Part shown: in pieces, positions 1 through 12,548 of the stretch
Position numbering within the stretch: position 1 is the first letter of the stretch
Layout of the letters: each line of letters opens with the position of its first letter
Origin: Zygnema cylindricum
Taxonomy: Eukaryota; Streptophyta; Zygnematophyceae; Zygnematales; Zygnemataceae
DNA: 64,000 bases
Direction of reading: 5' to 3'
Assembly (NCBI GenBank): GCA_037447655.1
Contig: JBBHKE010001879.1
Span: 138,407 to 202,406 of the forward strand
Notes under the pieces: generated by a model
Database searches by the model: none
What the model was told of the DNA's origin: nothing
The model's input: the letters and a program-made list of their open reading frames with translations, nothing else
Position numbers and translations under genes: made by a program

Positions 1-3000
1 TGTACAGATCATAAAGTATATCAAACTTCCTACGACCTGTCTATAAGGAATAGACGTCATAAACTCTCTCTCCTCTAGACTCATCCGATCATCTAATGTT
101 ATCACTCCTCTTTCTACACTCCCATCACTTATTTTATTCAAGTCCATGGGAGTGGTACAACTGTTTGCCTTTTCCATCTGGAACTTCTCAAGCATATTAC
201 TTATTACTTCCTTTTGAGTAAGTTTGATAACCTTTTTCCCCCTATCTCTCTCCATTTGGATTCCCAAATTATACCTTGCTTCCCCTATATCCTTCATATC
301 AAAATCGGCTTCTAAGATCTTTCTTTAACTTATTGATCTTTTCCAAAGACTTACTTAACACTAGCAGATCATCCACATAAATTGCAATAAAAATCACACC
401 ATTCTCATATTCAAACATATAGATTGATTGGTCAGAGCCGATACGGATATATCCTACACCTATGAGAAACTCTTATATTTTCTTATTCCATTGTCGAGGA
501 GCTTGCTTTAGTCCATATAAGGACTTTGTGAGCCTGTAGACTCTACTCTCTTCCACATTCTCCACGAATCCCTCTGGTTGCCGCATGAAGATTTCTTCCT
601 CTAACTCATCATTGAGAAATGACGTCTTAATATCCATTTGATGAATTTCCATGTCTTCCGCTGTCGCTAAGCCGAAGAGAATCTTTATTGATGGGAACCG
701 AATAACTAGAGGAAACGTCTCCTCATAATCAATCTCTCTTTTTGGGTGAACCCCTTTGCTACCAAATAAACTTTATATCTTTCAATGGTATTATCTGGGT
801 TCAGTTTGAGTTTAAATACCCATTTATTGGTTTTCTCTCTGGGGACAATCCGCTAGTTCCTAAGTATTTGCTTCCATGATGGAAGCAATCTCATCATTTA
901 TGGATCTAATCCATCTATCTTTTTCTGGGTTGTTCACTGCCTTCAAGTATGATTTAGGCTCATTAGGATGAGATAGCTTAGTTACCTTATGAGGAACCTG
1001 TTTTTCTTGTATCCTTTTGCTGCTCTTTCTCCCTCCCTCAAACTCTAAAGATAGAGGTGAAGGAAGTCTTGGGTTTCTCCTTATTGTCTCATCGACTCCC
1101 CTATTCATGGAAGCCGGTTCCAGTTCCTTCTCTTCTGTCTTTTCGAAGTCCATAGGAGTATATGAGGTGTCAAGTAGATCTCCTGTATCTTGAATCTCCC
1201 TTGAATCTAGAATCAATGTTTCACTCGTGTCCTTTTCAGGAAAGACACTCATGTCCTTTTCGGGAAAGGCAGAGAGCTCTCCTCCCTTTCAAACTCAAAA
1301 CCGATTTTTATCTTCTTGGTATATTTGAAGGGGTCAAATGGCTTACCTTCGTCCATGAAAGCTAGGTGTTTGACCATAATAATTTCTTGTTTTCCTAAGT
1401 TATAGACTTTATATCTTTTGACATCCTCATCACATCCTACAAAGTATCCGGGTTTGCCCTTAGCATCTAGTTTCCAGTTTTTCTTGTCCGTATCAAGACT
1501 GTAAACTTGGCTACCGAATACTTTAAGGTGTGACATGTCTGGTTTCCTTGAAACCCATCTCTCATAAGGTGTCATTCCCTTTACGGCTGAGGTAAGGACC
1601 ATATTCTTAATGAAGTTGGCATAGTTCATGGCTTCTACCCAAAATCTCTTTCCTATTTTCTTGTCAGCCAACATACTACTTACAACTATCTCCTAGTCTT
1701 CGGTTCAATCTTCAGCTACCCCATTTTGTTCCGGGTTATATGGTACAGTTTCCTTGTGCTGAACTCCCTCATCTCTTAGGTATTTCTCAAACTGGTTAGA
1801 GGTATATTCTCCCCGATTATCACTCCTTATTCTCTTAATGGGGGTTCCATGCAACTTCTCACTACAAGCTTTATATTCTTTGAACTAAGTTGGTGTTTCA
1901 GACTTTGTTTTTAGGAAGTAGACTCTAGAGTACCTAGACCAGTCATTAGTTATTGTTAACATGAACCTCTTCCCTCCAACCGAAGGCACTCTTGTAGGTC
2001 CCAATATATCTGTATGGACTAGATCTTGTACCTTTTCCCCCCTATATGTGGCGGTTTCGGGAAAAGGAAGTCTGTGAGTTTTTCCTTGAGCACATCCACT
2101 ACAATCATCCACCATTTCATTATCACCAAATTGAATGCCTTCTACAACACCAAGCTTCTTCATTTCCCTTAACCTATCAAAATACACATGCCCCTACCGC
2201 TTATGCCAAGTCACCAATTTTGGAACGCCAACATAACAAGCATTCTTATTTTCATTACTCATGTTAAGCCTAAACATGCCTTAGCTACATTTATCTGCCG
2301 TGAAGTAGGCTTACTCCCCATAGTTAGTTGTGAAGACTCCCTTTCTAGTCAAGGTATCAAACTCTTTGTCATCTATTACATATGTAGAGACAAGATTTTT
2401 ACTCAGCTGAGGAATGTAGAGTACATCTGAGAATGTGAGTATAGAAGTCTTACCCTCCACTTATACTTTCAGATCTACTAACCCCACTAGATTTGTAGTA
2501 ACCACTCTCCCATCCCTATACTCTATCGCTACAGTAAGGATGTTTCTTAGCTTAGAAAAAGAGTTGCTTATCACGAAAATATGCATGGATGCACCTGAGT
2601 CGATGATCCATCATTCCTGTGGAGCTTCCCGAATTGCTCCAAGGGCACACTTCTGTCTCCTAGGGATCTTTTTCTCCTCTAGACTCTCGTCAAGAAGAAG
2701 CTCCCCATCCTCCTCAAAGGACTCTTCCTTGGTTTCTCTTGTCACTTTTGTGACCACAAGTGCCTTTTTCTTCCCTCCGAAAGAACCCTCTCCACGATTC
2801 TCTTGGAGCCTTGGCTCTGATAGCTTGACACAATTCGCGATAAAGTGTCCCGCCTTTTTGCAAAAATGACAAAGGCCTTTAAGGGGCCTTAGTCCTCCAG
2901 GCTAATCTCTCTCTCCTTTGAATGGTTTCTTTGATTCCTTCCCCCATAGATTTCCTCCTGCAGCTAGAGCTTGGTTGCTCTTCCCCCCCCTCCTAATCTT

Positions 3001-3615
3001 AATTGTGTTCTCTTGTAAAAGTATCATCAGGACCACTGTGTTCCACTTCCATGAACTTTCAATCATTTCTTGTACTCGGTACACTATGTTTTTATACTCG
3101 TCCGGTAACTTCATGATGAGAGTGTTAACTTTCATCTTCATTGTACCTGTCCACCCGACACTCTCCATCTCTATATACAAACAAAAGAGATCATTACAAT
3201 AGTCTAACATCCTTCCCCCTTTCAAAGTATAATTTCCCAACTTTTGTTCGGCCAACTGGAGCTTGTGAATAGTACTAGCTCTATAGATTTCCACCAAACT
3301 CACCCACATCTCCTCGGCATTTTAAATGTGAAGATGGGGGGTTGCCAAACTTTGAGTGAGGTGTCTTAGAATGAAGTTTTTGGTAGTTATGTTGATGTCT
3401 TCCCACGTTTGGGTATCGTTCTCCGCGGTCTTCACGGTCGCTATTACGGGTGTTGTGGTAATAAGAGCAATTGGAGTAAGAGGTGTCTCCTTCTCCTTCC
3501 CCTTTTCGGACATACTGCTGTCCCTATCATATGCCTCCTGTGCTACAACAAAGGTTGCTGCAACAAACCGTATTCCACCAAACCCAAGTGGATTTTCTTG
3601 AGGTGGACGTTTCAC
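1..3615 (-). pseudogene. Copia gag-pol polyprotein, broken by stops and frameshifts
   Basis: Gag begins with MKRPPQENPLGFGG at 3,615 and is interrupted by a stop near 3,322. A CX2CX4HX4C zinc knuckle (CHFCKKAGHFIANC) lies near 2,850. The protease motif DSGAS is near 2,600, with a stop two residues upstream. The pre-integrase region with GHVYFDRLREMKKLG is at about 2,190 and the integrase core, with HTDILGP and RSDNRGEYTS, spans about 2,060-1,700. The stretch WVEAMNYANFIKNMVLT follows at about 1,640. Reverse transcriptase starts near 960 and still carries the catalytic YVDD box near 380. Stops between these blocks show it is inactive as it stands, although the motifs are well kept, which suggests moderate age. 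Confidence 0.9.
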
Positions 3616-3761
3616 TTGTCCATTAACAATACTCCAGTATCATTTTTCGCACAAAGCCCCCATCATCATGGCTTCCCAATAGATGAACCCTGATCCTTTA
3701 AAGCTGGGCACCCTAGAGGGTGGGCCTATAACCTGCAATTATGTGTCCTCCATTCGATTAC

Positions 3762-4714
3762 AAACTTTAGAAAACCTCTAGATAGTTTTTAACTAACCCA
3801 CTTCAAGCCACAACCACTGCTACCCAAGACGGCAAAAGGACAATTTGACTGCACCCCTATGCAGCTTAGACTCCTCTACGTCCGCAGCAAAAAGAATCAC
3901 TGAAAACGGCCAACCAACCATTAAGTTATGAGGTGGCAAAATTTATACAAAGCTCCCAAAGGAGAGTCATGCTAAGTCCTACTTACCTCTCACAACCTCT
4001 ATCTACTAATGTACGACCCAATCACATAACTTTGAATTACAAAAAGGTACTACGATCGATGTCCTTTGTGTATGGCCTGTGTACGAAAAGGCCGCTGAGT
4101 GGACGTGTGTCAATCTTTCACTCGTCCGTGTGCTCTTTGGAATTCCTACGACCAAATGTTATCCCTCCACGTGGTGCCAGGTCATGCAACGTCCATAAAC
4201 GCCAGAGTGACCATTCCGGGATCCCAACAGTGATTTATGCTGTAGGATTAAATCTGATATTGAATTATAGCCATCGAAACAAATGTCTGATTCATTTGCT
4301 TCGTGTGAAATGACCTCCGCACTAAACTTTAAATAGTTCTACATTACTTCGTTCATGTTTTAGGTAATCGGTTTGAGGACCGTACACAAGTTTAAATGGA
4401 TATCAAACCATATGTATCCTAACGGAATTTTACGACAGACTGGTTAAATCTAACGGCTACGCCGGGCTCTGCTGGTCGGATGTTCGAGTCCTACCAAACT
4501 CAACCTTTTGTTTAGAGTGACTTAAGTCACTCTTTAGTCTTGCCTATGGAGTTGAGGCAGCCATGGCTCCATCACTCTCTCTCTCTCTTTCAGTGACTTT
4601 AATAAGTACGGGTGCAAGAGAGGAGATGTAGACAGGCTGCCTACACTTTTTCTTATCTTTTTCGCTAATCTATTTAGACCTAGAAAATACCCAAAAACTA
4701 GTTAGTTCAACATT
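3762..4714 (-). repeat. Copia LTR of the left element
   Basis: The outer end is TGTTGAAC on the minus strand. The inner end is placed by comparison with the LTR ending at 10,794, because both are followed by GTAATC and a closely similar leader. The LTR contains a CACGTG G-box at 4,168-4,173, like the other LTRs here. Its outermost part is the SINE-like module at 4,433-4,692, which lies antisense to the element. The inner boundary is approximate because no clear CA end is visible. Confidence 0.7.
4433..4692 (+). repeat. tRNA-headed SINE-like module, copy 1 (inside an LTR)
   Basis: The head has an A-box-like TGGTTAAATCTAACGG at 4,441 and a B-box-like TGTTCGAGTCC at 4,481-4,491, about 40 bases apart as in tRNA promoters. 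The body has CCATGGCTCC and a CT run. The end is TTTAGACCTAGAAAATACC, shared with the copies at 9,836 (complement), 11,313 (complement) and 20,930. It lacks pairing acceptor arms, so it is not a working tRNA gene. Confidence 0.65.
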
Positions 4715-6790
4715 TTGTTATCCCTATCATAACAAAAAACATATGAATCGATACTTGAGAATAAACGTTTTGCCACGCTACTAAGATGTTGATTATTGAC
4801 ATCACTTTAAAGTTGAGATCTCAAGTGGTAGTTCGTTGTCTATCTCTATAAATAGAAATAATCCATTGTGTATTTTGTGGAATTATTCAAATTCAATATC
4901 TAAATCTTTTGATTCACCTATCTCCTCGATCACCCATATGCTTCCGATTCACCAAGCTATTCGAGCACCAATATCTATTTGAGAATGAGTAAATTGTAAA
5001 GGTACTCGGTTCAAATCTACGACACAAACCATGCTACTCATGACGTACAAAAACTTTGCATCCTAATACTCTAATGGGTAACATACGAAAGTTGATAATC
5101 AATCCTTTCGCAAAAATTTCAACATTTCGCATAGTTTGTTCGTGTACAACGATTGGTTCAAAATAAGATTATGGGCATGTTATTGTCATTGCTGTGGAAA
5201 ACATCTTTTGTCAAACACCCAAACATCCTATTAACAATTGTTGAACCGAAAGTGTCTAAAAATGTTTGTCTCAAATAACGTAATATTATTCGCTAAAATT
5301 CATGTTAATGTGGGTGTTTTGGCTTGTCGTCACTAGGATGAGAGTGTTTTTTGGTCTATTCGTTTTAGGTAAGGTACACGGTTGCACGAGTACAATTATA
5401 CTAAAAAACTATAAATGATAAAAAATAATCTCCCCTCATATCTTTTAGCAAACTTTCACAACATCATGCGATCCTCAAGAGAGGGTTCAACATGTAATTA
5501 AACTATAAAAACTGAAACTAAAAAATAAATTCCCTCCTTCGGTATTGCAATAGACTTGTCAACGATATAGACTTGGTAATCTGTCACTGCAAACTAAAAT
5601 TGTGTTTTAAACGATTTTAAATTGTAACCATGAACTATAAACTAAAACATATTTAAAAAAAAAAAAATCCTCTAACTTTAATTACATTGTCTCCGTTTAA
5701 CATTTGTTTCATTAATTAGTTTTTCTTATGCTGAATCTTACATTTTTTTTGTTATTTTAATTGTCTAGCTAGCAAAGGTTACAAATTGAAAATTTTACGG
5801 AAATACAAATGTCACAATTTCCACCAAATCTCTCGTTGGCCTTTGAGATTTAAAATATTTATCTCATTCCCTTTTCCTCTCAAAAATAATCATAAAGATC
5901 GTAACTCTCAAATAAGTTATAGATTCTATAGATAAAAAACCACCATGTTACCTTTTTACTACTAATCATTAACGTGCGTTATATTTTATTTTTTAGAGAT
6001 AACATGACTTTTATTTTTTTAAACATATTTTGTAACCGAACCCCATTTAGTTTTTCTCTTTTGTGATTTTAAACCTGTCCCCCTTTTGCTAATATGGTGT
6101 TGTATTAATGTTAAATAATTGACAACTTAATGGTCGCTTATATATAATAATTAATGCAACTATAATGTTGGCATCTTATTTTTTGTGTAAATGTTATTTT
6201 ATTTAGGAGTCTGATTAATTCTAATGACGAATCAACTTAGACGACCAACTAGTTATTCCGTAGTCTTCAGTTTTTTTGCAACTTAGATTTCCACTTTGTG
6301 AAAAAAATGTAACTTCAATTGTTGTGTTTACGCATATTGAGGTGCATTATCCACTTTAAATAGATATAATATCACAAAAATAAGTTAAACTAAAGTTCAT
6401 TGGATTTCGATCACATTTACGAATATAGTTAAAAATAAGTTTGCCATAGTCAACGATGGTCATTAAAGATTTCACATGTGGCTCCGAAGTTGAAAATGCC
6501 TTATTATTCTCATGTTAGTTCTCAAGTTAATAGTGCGCCGATTGTGTGTCAATTAACATTATTTTAGTGATGTCGGATTTGAAGGCTTTGAGGAAACTAG
6601 TTGTATTTACTCCCATTGCCTATGTAAATTTACTACTTAAAACGTTATTTGGTATAATGATGTTTTCGTTAATTCAAAACCTCACGTTTTACAAAATACA
6701 TGCGCAACGACCATAAAAAATTGGCGAGGAAAAAAAAAACATGTGAAAATCAAAACATGGATTTTAACTCATTATATGAAAATCAAAATG
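4715..6790. other. AT-rich stretch with no recognised gene
   Basis: No coding signal is visible. Poly-A and poly-T runs are frequent. Just before the duplicated block, a unit of about 70 bases containing GATTTTAACTCATTATATGAA occurs near 6,760 and again near 6,870, a degenerate local tandem repeat. Confidence 0.5.
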
Positions 6791-6990
6791 AAAGGAAACG
6801 GTATGTCAAATAATCGACAAACAACGATACCAAATTGGTGAGAAAAGAAAAACAGGTAAAAGTAAAAACATAGATTTTAACTCATTATATGAATACCAAA
6901 ATTAAAAAAACAGTATATCAAAGAATCATCAAATCATAATTAAGTCTGCAGATCCGAAAAATGCATAATTTATCAATGAATTGTAAAAGC

Positions 6991-9815
6991 ACGTAAACAA
7001 TTTAACGTTATAGAAAAATTATCTATTCAATTTTGTTTGGCAAAGATACAATTCATTTTTGTTTGGCAAAGATACTATTGTAAATGCACATAAACAACAA
7101 TGTGCCTAATTTCTCAAATACGATCGTAAAAACACATGAACATTTTAACATTATAAAAAATTATCAATTGAAATTTTGATGGCAAATATAGAATCATAAA
7201 TGCACGTAAACAGTAATATTTCAAATGGTAAAATCTTGTCAAATCCACTCGGCCTAATTTCACACGCATCAATTTTCACAAACTATACTTTGTTTTTATA
7301 AACATTATGCATCTAATGTCGTAGAATATGGCAAAAAAAATTGGTTGTAGGGGAATAGGGCAAAAATAATTAATCGTAGGTCAATAACTTTTCGTTGTTA
7401 TTTAAATGTTTTCCATATGGCATAAATCTCATCATACCAAAAACATTATACCCAATTTTGAGAACTATGAATTTACAACAAATACAATATATTACATGCT
7501 AGCTCACTGTGTAATCAAAGCTACTAGTGATAACTATAAAATTGACAGATGTGTCACAGTCCACATATTAAACAATGTTACTACTACCGCTTTTAATTGA
7601 CAGCCCAAAATTTTGTTAAAATCGCAAAGTACCCCACCTATCAAACAATCTTACTACTACCATTTTTGGTTGACATTCGAACATTTTGTTAAAATCATAG
7701 AGTACGCGCTAGACTTAATCTTAGAAAACACAATAAATAATTGGCATAATATGGGTCTGGTTTTGTTTTTAACTTATCGATTAAGTCTATAGGTTTTCAT
7801 GTTCAACTATATTAAATATTTTTCTTTTGGGGTTTTAATTCATATTGTCATTTGACGAAGAGGTGTTGTTATGTTAATTGAGGATATATGATATATGGTG
7901 ATTTGTGTAGTCTTCTCGGGCTGGGTGAATATTGTCCTGCAGTACATGGTACGAGGTTTTTGTCGCTAGGGGTTAAAGTTTGACCTATCGATTTGGCTCT
8001 TTATACTCATTTATTAGGTCATAAATATAAAAAAGTTAGGCCAAACCGGGTAAACTACTACGAGAATGTGTGTTGGATTTAGATAGTATGTGACTAATTT
8101 TAACCTTATATTGTGAATCAAAATTTATGAAGTTGTACACAATAAACAACATCGATGCCATAATTTTTTAATAAAGAAAAACATGTTAAGATTGTTGTGA
8201 TATCTTTATATAAATATGAGATAAAAAAAGTTAGGCGAACTTGGTGAACTGCAACGACAATGCCTGTAGGATTTATGTAGTACGTGACTAATTTTAACCT
8301 TATAATGCTGATCAAAATCTATGAATTAGTAAATAATAAACAATATCGAAGCCATAATTTGTAATAAACAAATTTTTAGGCTATTGTGATAAGTTAGTTT
8401 ACATCGAACGTATTAATATAATAAACTAAATTTCATTCATGTACGTGTTAATAAAATATCGGTAACCTTCTTGATTGGAACTGACAAATTCAATATTACA
8501 AAAACACCAATTGCAAATATTGAACCTTTAGTTTGTAGAATTAAATTAATGTGTGACTATTGCGATGCATACGAACAAATTGAATATCAAAATATCAACT
8601 CCAGACCTTAACTTTTTAGCTTGTAACCCTAAGTAAAACAAATAATTTCCATAAAAAAAAAAAATTAGGGCGACAAAGTGAGATAAAAAAAATGAACGGT
8701 AAAAAAAATGGAAAATATGACGGGAAAGTTACGGGCACTTATTTTGGCTTAGTTATTTTCTTTTCACGCAAATATTTGTTTATGGTCCCCTATAAACAAC
8801 AAGTGCCACACTCTTTTTCTCCATCATCTCCTACGTATTTGCGCGTAGGGACCCTCTTCTCAAGGTTGTCACATTACCCCAAATTATCTCCTTCGTCACC
8901 CACCGCCGCAATTTAATCCTAACACTTTCACCTGAACGCTCTATACACTCCTACACCCTCCCCCCAACCTGGGCAAAAGTTTCCCATACCTTTAGCCACA
9001 CCTCGATATTTCCATCTTCATCGTCAAAAGCAATTCGAAGCTTTGTCTTTGTCCCACTTTTTGGCCCCTTTTCTTCCTCTAACCGTGTTCGACACCCATT
9101 TAACCCCTTATCAGACAAACTTACCCAATACGTCCCCCACTTGTTTCAAATTCACCACCCAATCTATTTTACTCACACGTCCCATCTTCCTTATGAATTG
9201 TTGATTGTACGCCTCCACATTCCGCTTATGTTTCTTGTTAGTTTTATTTGATTGTTTCATTTTTTTGTTGCTACTCACGCCTCTTGAGTTTCTTCTCGAG
9301 GATCCGACAAACCTTACGCTCTTGGTGTTGGTTTAGCTAAAAAATTTAAAACGTGTCCCAAGATCATTCGAACCACTCTTACTGCTAAAGATGGCCCTCC
9401 ATCCAACATTCTTACCCTCCAACACCACCGCTTTCACCACAATTCGAATTTTGTAAGCAATTTTAAAGTTTTCGAATTTTGCCATTTTGGTTACCCCAAA
9501 CCGCTACTCTGGTCGCTTACTTCTTTTCATCATTGAAAAGTCTTTAAAGCAACACTAAGTTTTTGCTACGGATTTTTATAGCAGATGACAGAAGTAATCT
9601 GGCCGTATTCCATCTTTTTACTTCCTCTTTAGATTTATATTTTACCATTTTCTAGGGTTGGCTAGCAGGGCACGGGAATCACGCTTACGCTGTCGATGTG
9701 TTATATGCGGGGATTAGGAATCTTTTTCACACAAACGCACAACTAATATAATTCGCCTTTTCGTGATGCCTTTTAGTTTATGAGCTCCACTGCCTAGTTT
9801 TACGACCGCATGCAA
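6991..9815. other. AT-rich unclassified sequence inside the left duplicate
   Basis: No convincing coding region is present. A direct repeat of TTTTGTTTGGCAAAGATAC occurs twice near 7,035-7,075. Two diverged copies of a unit containing AAAAGTTAGGC(C/G)AA occur near 8,030 and 8,225, about 195 bases apart, and both are followed by TTAACCTTATA. From about 8,800 to 9,660 the composition shifts to C-rich, with coding-like short frames. I could not match these to a family; they may be the remains of a gene or transposon. Confidence 0.4.
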
Positions 9816-10794
9816 TGAATTGAAATCACTAAATTTAGGGGGTATTTTCTGTGTCTTAATAGATTAAAGGTAAGAGATTTAGTGTAGGCATCCTGCCTCC
9901 ACCTCCTCCCTCTATCTCTCATACTTATTATAATCACTGAAAAAAATAGAGGAAGGTGGAGCCATGGTATCCTCAACTCCATAGGCAGGACCAAAGAGTG
10001 ACATAAGTCTCTCTCTAACAAAAAGGTAGAGTCCGGCAAGTGTCGAACCTCGGATCGGCAAAGCGAGACATAGCCGTCAGCTCTAACCGGTCTGTCGTAG
10101 GAGTTCGTTAGACTACATAGGGTTTCAATGCTATTTAAACATTTTTAAGGACTTTTAGTCCAATTAACAGAATTAGAGATAAAGGACATAGAGACTAGTT
10201 GGAATATAGTCCAAATAAATACGTACAAAAAAAAAATGTATCGGACATTTGTTTTAAACGGCTAGTATTAAAAGCGCGTTAGGATCCGACTTCACGCATC
10301 ATCGCCGATATCTCGGAATGGCCGCTTTGGCGGATTTTGGGCGTGACATGACCTAGCGCCACGTGGAAAGATAGAATTGGGAAGCGGGAATCCTGAGGAG
10401 CATGAAAACAAGTCCGAAGGAGACAGACGTCCACTCCATAGCCTTGTCATACACAAGCTGTACAGAAAGGTTATTGGCCATAGTACCTTTTTGTACTCTA
10501 CACTCTTGTGATTGGTTCGTACATCAGTAGATAGGGGTTGTGAGGGGGTTTAGGACTTAGAGGATTGAGGAGGTAGTCGCCTCTCTCCCAATAAGTTTGT
10601 ATATATATTTGCATCTTTGCCACTTCATATCTAATCCCCTAGTTGAGCATTTTCTGTGATTCTTTTTGTGGCGGACTCAAAGGAGCCTACACTGCACAAG
10701 AGTGCAGTCAGATTGTCTATTTGTCAGCTTGGGTAGTAGTGGTCTCAGTTGGAAGTGGGCTAGTCAAAAATTGCTTAGAGGCTTCCTGGATTCA
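9816..10794 (+). repeat. Copia 5' LTR, left duplicate
   Basis: The right end is GGATTCA just before the leader. The left end is near TGAATTGAAATC. A CACGTG G-box is at 10,360-10,365. A TATA-like TTTGTATATATATTTG lies at about 10,598, followed by a U5-like stretch, TGTGATTCTTTTTGTGGCGG, that is shared with the LTR at 11,313. The first ~270 bases are the antisense SINE-like module at 9,836. Confidence 0.75.
9836..10104 (-). repeat. tRNA-headed SINE-like module, copy 2 (antisense, inside an LTR)
   Basis: On the minus strand the order is head with GAGGTTCGACACTTG, then GCCTATGGAGTTGAGG, CCATGGCTCC, a CT/GA-rich body, TGCCTACACT, and an end GACACAGAAAATACC. This matches the order in the copy at 4,433. 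It lies antisense at the start of the LTR. Confidence 0.6.
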
Positions 10795-10938
10795 GTAATC
10801 TAATAAGAGACATAAATTGCAAGTTATGGGCCCACCCTCTAGGGTGCCCATCTTCAACAAATTTGGGTTCATTTATTGGGAAGCTTTAATGGTAGGGGCT
10901 CTGTGTGAAAAACGATACTGGGGCATTGTCAGTGGCAA

Positions 10939-11312
10939 ATGAAACGCCCATCTGAGGAAATCCCACATGGGTTTAGTGGAGTGAGGTTTTTTGCAGCAGT
11001 ACGTGCCCTAACAGATAAGGCAGACAATGCGGACAACAGCGTGTCCGATAAAGGGAAAAGGAAGGAAACACCTCTCACCCTTATTGCCACAGCACCTGTA
11101 TTGGCGGCCGTAAAGACCGAGGAAAACCATATTCAAACGTGGGAATACACAAACATGGCTTCCAGGCATTTCATTTTGAGGCATCTTACTCAAGATCTGG
11201 TGACCTCCCATCTTCACATTCAGAAGGTCGAAGAGTTGTGGGATACTTTAGTAAAGATCTTTAGAGTTAGTACCACTTAGGAGCTACAGCTGGCAGAGCA
11301 AAGGTTAGGGGG
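10939..11312 (+). pseudogene. Copia gag N-terminal fragment, left duplicate
   Basis: The frame starts MKRPSEEIPHGFSGVRFF and includes IQTWEYTNMASRHFILRH, closely related to the gag at 3,615-3,330. It stops after FRVSTT at a TAG where the left element has a sense codon. Homology then continues as ELQLAEQRLG up to 11,312, where an LTR interrupts it. Unlike the right duplicate, no continuation of gag follows the inserted LTR here. Confidence 0.85.
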
Positions 11313-11600
11313 TGTTGAAATTTATGTATTTTCTAGGTATGTATTGGAAAAATAAATAGAGTGTTGAAAAGAGGTGACTAATAGTTCACTTCTATATTTT
11401 AGTTAGAATGTAAAGAGAGAGAAAGAGAGGACCAAAGGCACGCCATGGTTGCCGCATCATTTAGAAGGAGGCAAAATGAATTAGAAAGTATTTTACTAGT
11501 TTTAGCAAAATACTGTCGCATGCCGGATTTGAACCAAGGTTTGTAGGTTACTAAATAGACCAACGTTTTATCCATTAAGTCACTATAGAAACGATACACG
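11313..11600 (-). repeat. tRNA-headed SINE-like module, copy 3 (antisense, inside an LTR)
   Basis: The B-box GGTTCAAATCC is exact on the minus strand (11,524-11,534). The tail CCTAGAAAATAC is shared with copies 1 and 6. The A-box region is more mutated than in the right duplicate. It overlaps the first 290 bases of the LTR. Confidence 0.6.
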
Positions 11601-12401
11601 TGAAACGTTTCCGGCATATTTATTTATTGATTCAAAGGACTAATTCCTAGCACACTAACGAAAACGCGCATTAATCAATTCATGCATGGAAGCGAATCGA
11701 ACCCGTATAAATACAACTGATCGGACGGCCACCATTACAGCCGCAATAAGCTTTCGGCGGGCTTTGGGGATAGCGTCACGCGGTGCCACGTGGCGCCACA
11801 TTATTTGACACCGGAGAAGATGGGAGGAGGAACCATGGCTTCGATTTGGCACATGTCACCTTGTAGACCATGTCGTACAATGGCAGTACAATAAGTACAT
11901 CGCCCATTGTACCTTCTTGTACTATATAGTGTTCCTATTGGACTACGGTTTAGTAGTAGGTAGTCATGAGTAGGCAGACTAAGACTTAGTGATTTTTCGG
12001 TACCTCTCTCTAAGAGAGCTTGTAACTATAAAGGTCATCTTTGACCAGCCATAACTTAATGCTCGGGTGAGCAAATTCAATGATTCTTTTTGTTGCGGGC
12101 TCAAGGGAGTCCAAGCTACACAAAGGTGTAGTCGGTTAGATTCTTTGCGTGCCAGGGTGGCACATATTCAGTGGGAAAGTCAAAGTGGGGAATATTGTCC
12201 AAAACACATATTCAAACTTTGCATTTTGTGGTGGAACTGAGCACACATAAGGTCTTCTCCTCACACGGGTGAAGGTGTATTCGGGTTCTCAGTGTCAAGG
12301 GATCATTCATTTGGGTTTAAATCAACTTGGAGTAGGCACCATCTAGATTAGCTTCTTTTGGATCTGCGAACTCTGTGGGCAATGGAGCCCATAGAATTTC
12401 A
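11313..12401 (+). repeat. Solo-type Copia LTR inserted in gag, left duplicate
   Basis: It begins TGTTGAAATT and ends AATTTCA, a TG...CA pair with a short inverted terminal match. The left flank is GGGGG, as in the right duplicate, but the right flank is CATAA, so the target duplication is missing on this side. A G-box CACGTG is at 11,787-11,792. Relative to the right copy it carries many C-to-T and G-to-A type changes, as expected for methylated transposon DNA. Confidence 0.85.
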
Positions 12402-12548
12402 CATAAAAATGCGCGAAACTGACAGCTCAGGTTCACAGAGCCCGAAAAACGCCCGGTACGCTATTGCATTGTTTCCTTTTCTCCTGGTCATTCAATGTAG
12501 GTAACATACCTGCTTATTTTAAAATCATTACGGGTCACACCATTGCAC

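Larger units (their letters stand above)
1..4714 (-). mobile_element. Ty1/Copia-type LTR retrotransposon, decayed, cut by the window edge
   Basis: On the minus strand the order is LTR (about 4,714 to 3,762), leader, gag, protease, integrase, reverse transcriptase. This order (integrase before reverse transcriptase) defines Copia. The right end reads TGTTGAAC on the minus strand, giving the TG start expected of an LTR. The window edge cuts the element inside or just after reverse transcriptase, so RNase H and the second LTR are not visible. The same leader sequence, with the inverted-repeat-like stretch GGGCCCACCCTCTAGGGTGCCC, precedes gag in the related elements near 10,830 and 17,675. In-frame stops and frameshifts mean it cannot make a full polyprotein. 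Confidence 0.9.
6791..12401. repeat. Large direct duplication, left copy
   Basis: This block matches 13,631-19,254 in the same orientation at an offset of 6,840 to 6,853 bases. Homology starts at AAAGGAAACGGTATGTC and ends exactly at the terminal TTCA of the inserted LTR. The core 6,980-11,473 shows no differences in the stretches I compared, and several predicted translations are identical. The two edges differ: small indels occur at 6,908-6,980 and many substitutions after 11,474. The contents are AT-rich unclassified DNA, a Copia LTR, a gag start and a second LTR. Confidence 0.95.

Noticed and set aside
7406-8916. Small ORFs at 7,406, 8,118 and 8,692 repeated at 14,251, 14,963 and 15,537 as conserved genes
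   Set aside because: Their identity between copies follows from the near-identical DNA of the duplication, not from selection on protein sequence.
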